Source: Methanobacteriota archaeon (lineage in GTDB: Archaea > Thermoplasmatota > Poseidoniia > Poseidoniales > Thalassarchaeaceae). Taken from it: DNA of 6,637 nucleotides. Position numbers and translations under genes: made by a program. This document shows, one piece after another, positions 4,510 to 6,637 of this stretch (its first letter is position 1; the number at the start of each line of letters is the position of its first letter). The notes beneath the pieces are model-generated. The model was not told the origin of the DNA and did no database searches. It was given only the letters and a program-made list of their open reading frames with translations. The stretch lies in NCBI GenBank assembly GCA_002725475.1, contig PBPH01000096.1, positions 1 through 6,637 on the forward strand, in the 5' to 3' direction.

Positions 4510-4854
4510 ATGGTAAAAGACCCTAAAGGTCGAGAAAAACCCGAATATAAACGTCATGTTTTCATTTGCACTCATGAAAGGGAGCCAAGTGCAACTAGGC
4601 CTTGCTGTTCAGCAAAAGATAGCCTAGAAGTAATGAAGGCGATGAAAATGGCGGCGAAGAAAGAAGGTTTGCTTGACGTTCGAATACAAAAATCTGGGTG
4701 CCTAGACTTTTGTGAAAATGGAATTTCATGTGTAGTTTATCCTGAAGGGATATGGTATTCAATAAAAAATCAAGAAAAAGATATACCAAAAATTCTAGGC
4801 CACCTTAGAACAGGAATCCCAAATGAATCTTGTAAAATGAAGTTTGAGGATTAG
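4510..4854 (+). CDS. Thioredoxin-fold [2Fe-2S] ferredoxin
   Basis: The 114-residue product resembles the (2Fe-2S) ferredoxin family with a thioredoxin-like fold (the Aquifex Fd / NuoE C-terminal type), a soluble one-electron carrier. The strand HVFIC (16-20) ends in the first cluster cysteine C20. A loop leads to C32-C33, then a helix (about 36-51), a strand (DVRIQKSGC), and C64-x3-C68 (CLDFC) before SCVVYPEGIWYSI (73-85). Ligands are probably C20, C32 or C33, C64 and C68, spaced as in the family. C74 and C108 are extra. The N-terminal 15 residues are basic and probably flexible. It sits eight bases after the dehydratase and one base before the MDR oxidoreductase, so a role passing electrons to or from the neighbouring oxidoreductase is possible but not shown. 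Confidence 0.85.
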   Translation: MVKDPKGREKPEYKRHVFICTHEREPSATRPCCSAKDSLEVMKAMKMAAKKEGLLDVRIQKSGCLDFCENGISCVVYPEGIWYSIKNQEKDIPKILGHLRTGIPNESCKMKFED

Positions 4855-4855
4855 T

Positions 4856-5878
4856 ATGCGTCGAATTGTTTACACGAAGAAAGGTGGATTGGATTCCATC
4901 GACATTATCGAAGATAAAACGCCAAAACTATCACCTAATGAAGTATTAATTCAAGTACATAGGGCAGGAATTAACTTTGCTGATTTAATGATGAGGCAGG
5001 GGTTATACGGGGCGGCACCAAATTTTCCTTTTACCCCTGGTTATGAAATTGCAGGAGTAATAATTGGATTAGGAAAGGATGTGTCTAAATTTAGTGAAGG
5101 AGACAGGGTTGTTTCATTATGTGGATTTGGTGGTTATTCTGAACAAATAGCTGTTTCAGATGATAGAACATTTTTACTCCCAGATGAAGTGAGTTTCGAC
5201 ACTGCTGCTGCTATGCCAGTCACCTATGCAACTGCATATCACATGCTAAAGCATCTAGGAAATTTCCAGAAAGGAGATTCGATTCTAGTGCATCACGCCG
5301 CTGGCGGGGTAGGTACGGCTGCTGCACAAATTGGAAGACACCTGGGGGCGTCAAAAATTATTGGCACTTCATCAGCAGAAAAATCTGATTTTGTTAGAGA
5401 AATGGGGATGATACATGTTGATAGAGAGAAGGAGGATTTTGTGTTGGTTTGCAAAAAAGAAACCGATGGTGATGGAGTTCATCATGCACTAGATCCTGTT
5501 GGGGGAAATCATCTCATGCGCTCATACAAGTCTCTACGTTCTGGTGGAAGGCTATACTGCTTTGGAGCATCTTCAGCCGTTAAGGGTTCAAAACGTTCTC
5601 TAATCAGTGCTATTAAGATGTGGAAATCGACTCCGAAATTTGACCCGCTAAGGATGATGAATTCAAATAAAGCAGTTTTTGGAGTCCACTTAGGCACTTG
5701 GAAGGATCAGGAAATACTAGCACAACATATGATAGAGTTGGAAAAATTATTGAGAGAAGGAGGTATTAATCCGATAGTTGACAAGGTTTTCAGATTCGAA
5801 GATGTTTCTAAAGCACAGAAATATATCCATGATAGAAAAAATAAGGGAAAGGTGCTTCTAGATTTTAGCCCTCTCTAA
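4856..5878 (+). CDS. Zinc-free MDR oxidoreductase, VAT-1/quinone reductase-like
   Basis: The 340-residue product is a full-length medium-chain dehydrogenase/reductase of the NADPH:quinone oxidoreductase group, closest in pattern to VAT-1-like proteins. The GroES-like N-terminal domain shows AGINFADLMMRQGLYG (37-52) and TPGYEIAGV (60-68). The Rossmann domain has the cofactor loop HHAAGGVGTAAAQIG (146-160) and GTSSAEK (170-176), and a later ALDPVGG (211-217). The C-terminus ends with the family signature HDRKNKGKVLL (325-335). The catalytic and structural zinc cysteines of alcohol dehydrogenases are absent, as expected. It probably reduces a quinone or an enone-type substrate with NAD(P)H; the substrate cannot be read from sequence. 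The start is ATG 4856, with GAGGA at 4846-4850; an in-frame TTG at 4844 would only add four residues overlapping the ferredoxin gene. This is the last gene of the operon. Confidence 0.92.
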   Translation: MRRIVYTKKGGLDSIDIIEDKTPKLSPNEVLIQVHRAGINFADLMMRQGLYGAAPNFPFTPGYEIAGVIIGLGKDVSKFSEGDRVVSLCGFGGYSEQIAVSDDRTFLLPDEVSFDTAAAMPVTYATAYHMLKHLGNFQKGDSILVHHAAGGVGTAAAQIGRHLGASKIIGTSSAEKSDFVREMGMIHVDREKEDFVLVCKKETDGDGVHHALDPVGGNHLMRSYKSLRSGGRLYCFGASSAVKGSKRSLISAIKMWKSTPKFDPLRMMNSNKAVFGVHLGTWKDQEILAQHMIELEKLLREGGINPIVDKVFRFEDVSKAQKYIHDRKNKGKVLLDFSPL

Positions 5879-5963
5879 ATGTAGTGTAATTATCACACCC
5901 CACCATTATTTACTGCCTTAAACAGCCTGTCATTGCCGGCACTACAGGAAGAAGGTTATTTGC
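5879..5963 (+). other. Intergenic gap before PEP synthase, with weak promoter-like element
   Basis: The 85-base gap contains ATTATTTA at 5905-5912, about 52-59 bases before the PEP synthase start, a possible TATA box. No strong T-run terminator follows the oxidoreductase gene, so readthrough into the next gene cannot be excluded. An in-frame TAA at 5919-5921 bounds any upstream extension of PEP synthase. Confidence 0.3.
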
Positions 5964-6637
5964 GTGGATGATTTGGAGTTAATCAGTTGGTTTGATGAAG
6001 TCAGCATGGATGACAGAAACACTGTAGGGGGGAAAGGTGCTTCTTTAGGAGAGATGCACATAAATTTGTCAAATGCAGGAGTTAATGTCCCTAATGGATT
6101 TAATGTAACAGTTGATGCCTACCAAAAATTTGTCAACTCTGAAGTACCTGTTTCAACTTGGGATAATATTCGAGAACCGGACGGTGTAGAGAAAATTAGA
6201 TCTGCTGCAATCGCCTCCAAAACTTTGGCTGATGCTCTAGAAATCTGTCTAGATGGCGCTGACCCAAAAGATCACCTAAATATGCACGGTAGAGCATCCC
6301 TTGCACGTGCATTAGTACGTCAAACGCCTGTTCCAGAAGTTGTTCGCCAAGCCATAATCTCAGGCTATGCAAAACTTTGTGATCAATATGGCCAGGGTGT
6401 GGATGTAGCAGTGCGATCATCTGCAACAACTGAAGATTCTTCTGATGCCTCATTTGCAGGACAATACGAATCATTTCTCAATGTCAGTGGCGAGAGAGCG
6501 GTCATCCAGAAGTGGAGGCAATGTGTAGCTAGCCTATTCACTGAAAGAGCAATCGGATATCAAATTGAAAAGGATATGAATCCTCTAGACAGCGCCCTTG
6601 CAGTAGTGATAATGAAAATGGTGAGGTCAGATAAAGC
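5964..6637 (+). CDS. ppsA: Phosphoenolpyruvate synthase (pyruvate, water dikinase), 3'-truncated by window edge
   Basis: The enzyme makes phosphoenolpyruvate from pyruvate and ATP, feeding gluconeogenesis. Only the first 224 codons are present, covering most of the N-terminal ATP-binding (PPDK_N) domain. Diagnostic segments are TVGGKGASLGEM (20-31), VPNGFNVT (42-49), VAVRSSATTEDSSDASFAGQ (148-167) and the stretch around SLFTERAIGY (190-199), with LAVVIMKMV (212-220) at the edge. The phosphohistidine swivel domain and the PEP/pyruvate-binding TIM barrel lie beyond the window. The proposed start is GTG 5964, which puts the conserved VGGKG about 20 residues in, as usual for the family. GAAGG (5951-5955) lies somewhat far upstream as a ribosome-binding site; TTG 5973 or ATG 6006 are alternatives, the latter leaving an unusually short N-terminus. 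Full-length members are usually about 750-800 residues. Pyruvate phosphate dikinase shares this domain, but the sequence reads more like PEP synthase. Confidence 0.92.
   Translation, partial: MDDLELISWFDEVSMDDRNTVGGKGASLGEMHINLSNAGVNVPNGFNVTVDAYQKFVNSEVPVSTWDNIREPDGVEKIRSAAIASKTLADALEICLDGADPKDHLNMHGRASLARALVRQTPVPEVVRQAIISGYAKLCDQYGQGVDVAVRSSATTEDSSDASFAGQYESFLNVSGERAVIQKWRQCVASLFTERAIGYQIEKDMNPLDSALAVVIMKMVRSDK

Noticed and set aside
4844..4855. TTG start four codons upstream for the oxidoreductase
   Set aside because: It lies within the ferredoxin gene, and ATG 4856 has GAGGA at a proper distance and matches the family N-terminus.
5884..5898. GTGT/ACAC dyad after the oxidoreductase gene as a terminator
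   Set aside because: The stem is only four uninterrupted base pairs with an internal mismatch and no following T-run, so it is not convincing.
6196..6474. 92-codon minus-strand open frame
   Set aside because: It is antisense to the PEP synthase ATP-binding domain and has repetitive Leu/His/Gln content typical of a shadow frame.
1..6637. CRISPR arrays, insertion sequences, integrase sites or rRNA
   Set aside because: No regularly spaced repeats, transposase-like frames, terminal inverted repeats or rRNA-like stretches were seen on either strand.

Overview
The window looks like a stretch of euryarchaeal chromosome. The evidence is an archaeal/eukaryal-type class I release factor (aRF1) with NIKS and GGQ motifs, a UMP kinase of the archaeal type, a Nog1-type GTPase, a small zinc-ribbon protein with a C-terminal membrane anchor of the mainly archaeal DUF2116/COG4068 type, and ribosome-binding sites of the GGTGA kind. 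The AT-rich composition, tight gene packing and the mix of archaeal information genes with bacterial-looking metabolic genes (VAT-1-like oxidoreductase, pterin carbinolamine dehydratase, PEP synthase) fit an uncultivated marine Thermoplasmatota lineage such as Poseidoniales (Marine Group II). That placement is an inference and was not tested by any search.

Layout. Positions 553-1 (minus) hold the first 184 codons of aRF1, cut by the window edge just after GGQ. A 113-base divergent gap contains a perfect hairpin directly upstream of the aRF1 start codon. On the plus strand follow pyrH (667-1377), a DUF2116-like zinc-ribbon membrane protein that starts on the base after the pyrH stop (1378-1674), an unrecognised two-membrane-segment protein with an outside domain (1719-2315), and a 39-residue four-cysteine zinc ribbon (2353-2472). 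Convergent to these, only 4 bases away, is a Nog1-like GTPase (3520-2477, minus) whose G4 motif reads GKAD instead of NKxD.

A 196-base divergent promoter region (3521-3716) separates that GTPase from a tight four-gene plus-strand cluster: an unrecognised protein with a possible Sm-like core (3717-4172), pterin-4a-carbinolamine dehydratase (4178-4501), a thioredoxin-fold [2Fe-2S] ferredoxin (4510-4854) and a VAT-1/quinone-reductase-type MDR oxidoreductase (4856-5878). Gaps are 5, 8 and 1 bases, and the ribosome-binding sites overlap the preceding stop codons or lie just before them, so this is very probably one operon. The window ends inside phosphoenolpyruvate synthase (5964 to the right edge).

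How the genes relate. The left half is mostly translation, ribosome assembly and nucleotide supply (aRF1, UMP kinase, Nog1) with small zinc and membrane proteins of unknown role. The right half is redox and central metabolism. No mobile element, CRISPR array, tRNA or rRNA is visible, and no gap between genes exceeds 200 bases. The most useful leads are the small unknown proteins, the dehydratase-ferredoxin-oxidoreductase operon, the altered G4 motif and the hairpin at the aRF1 start. None of these amounts to proof of a new system.
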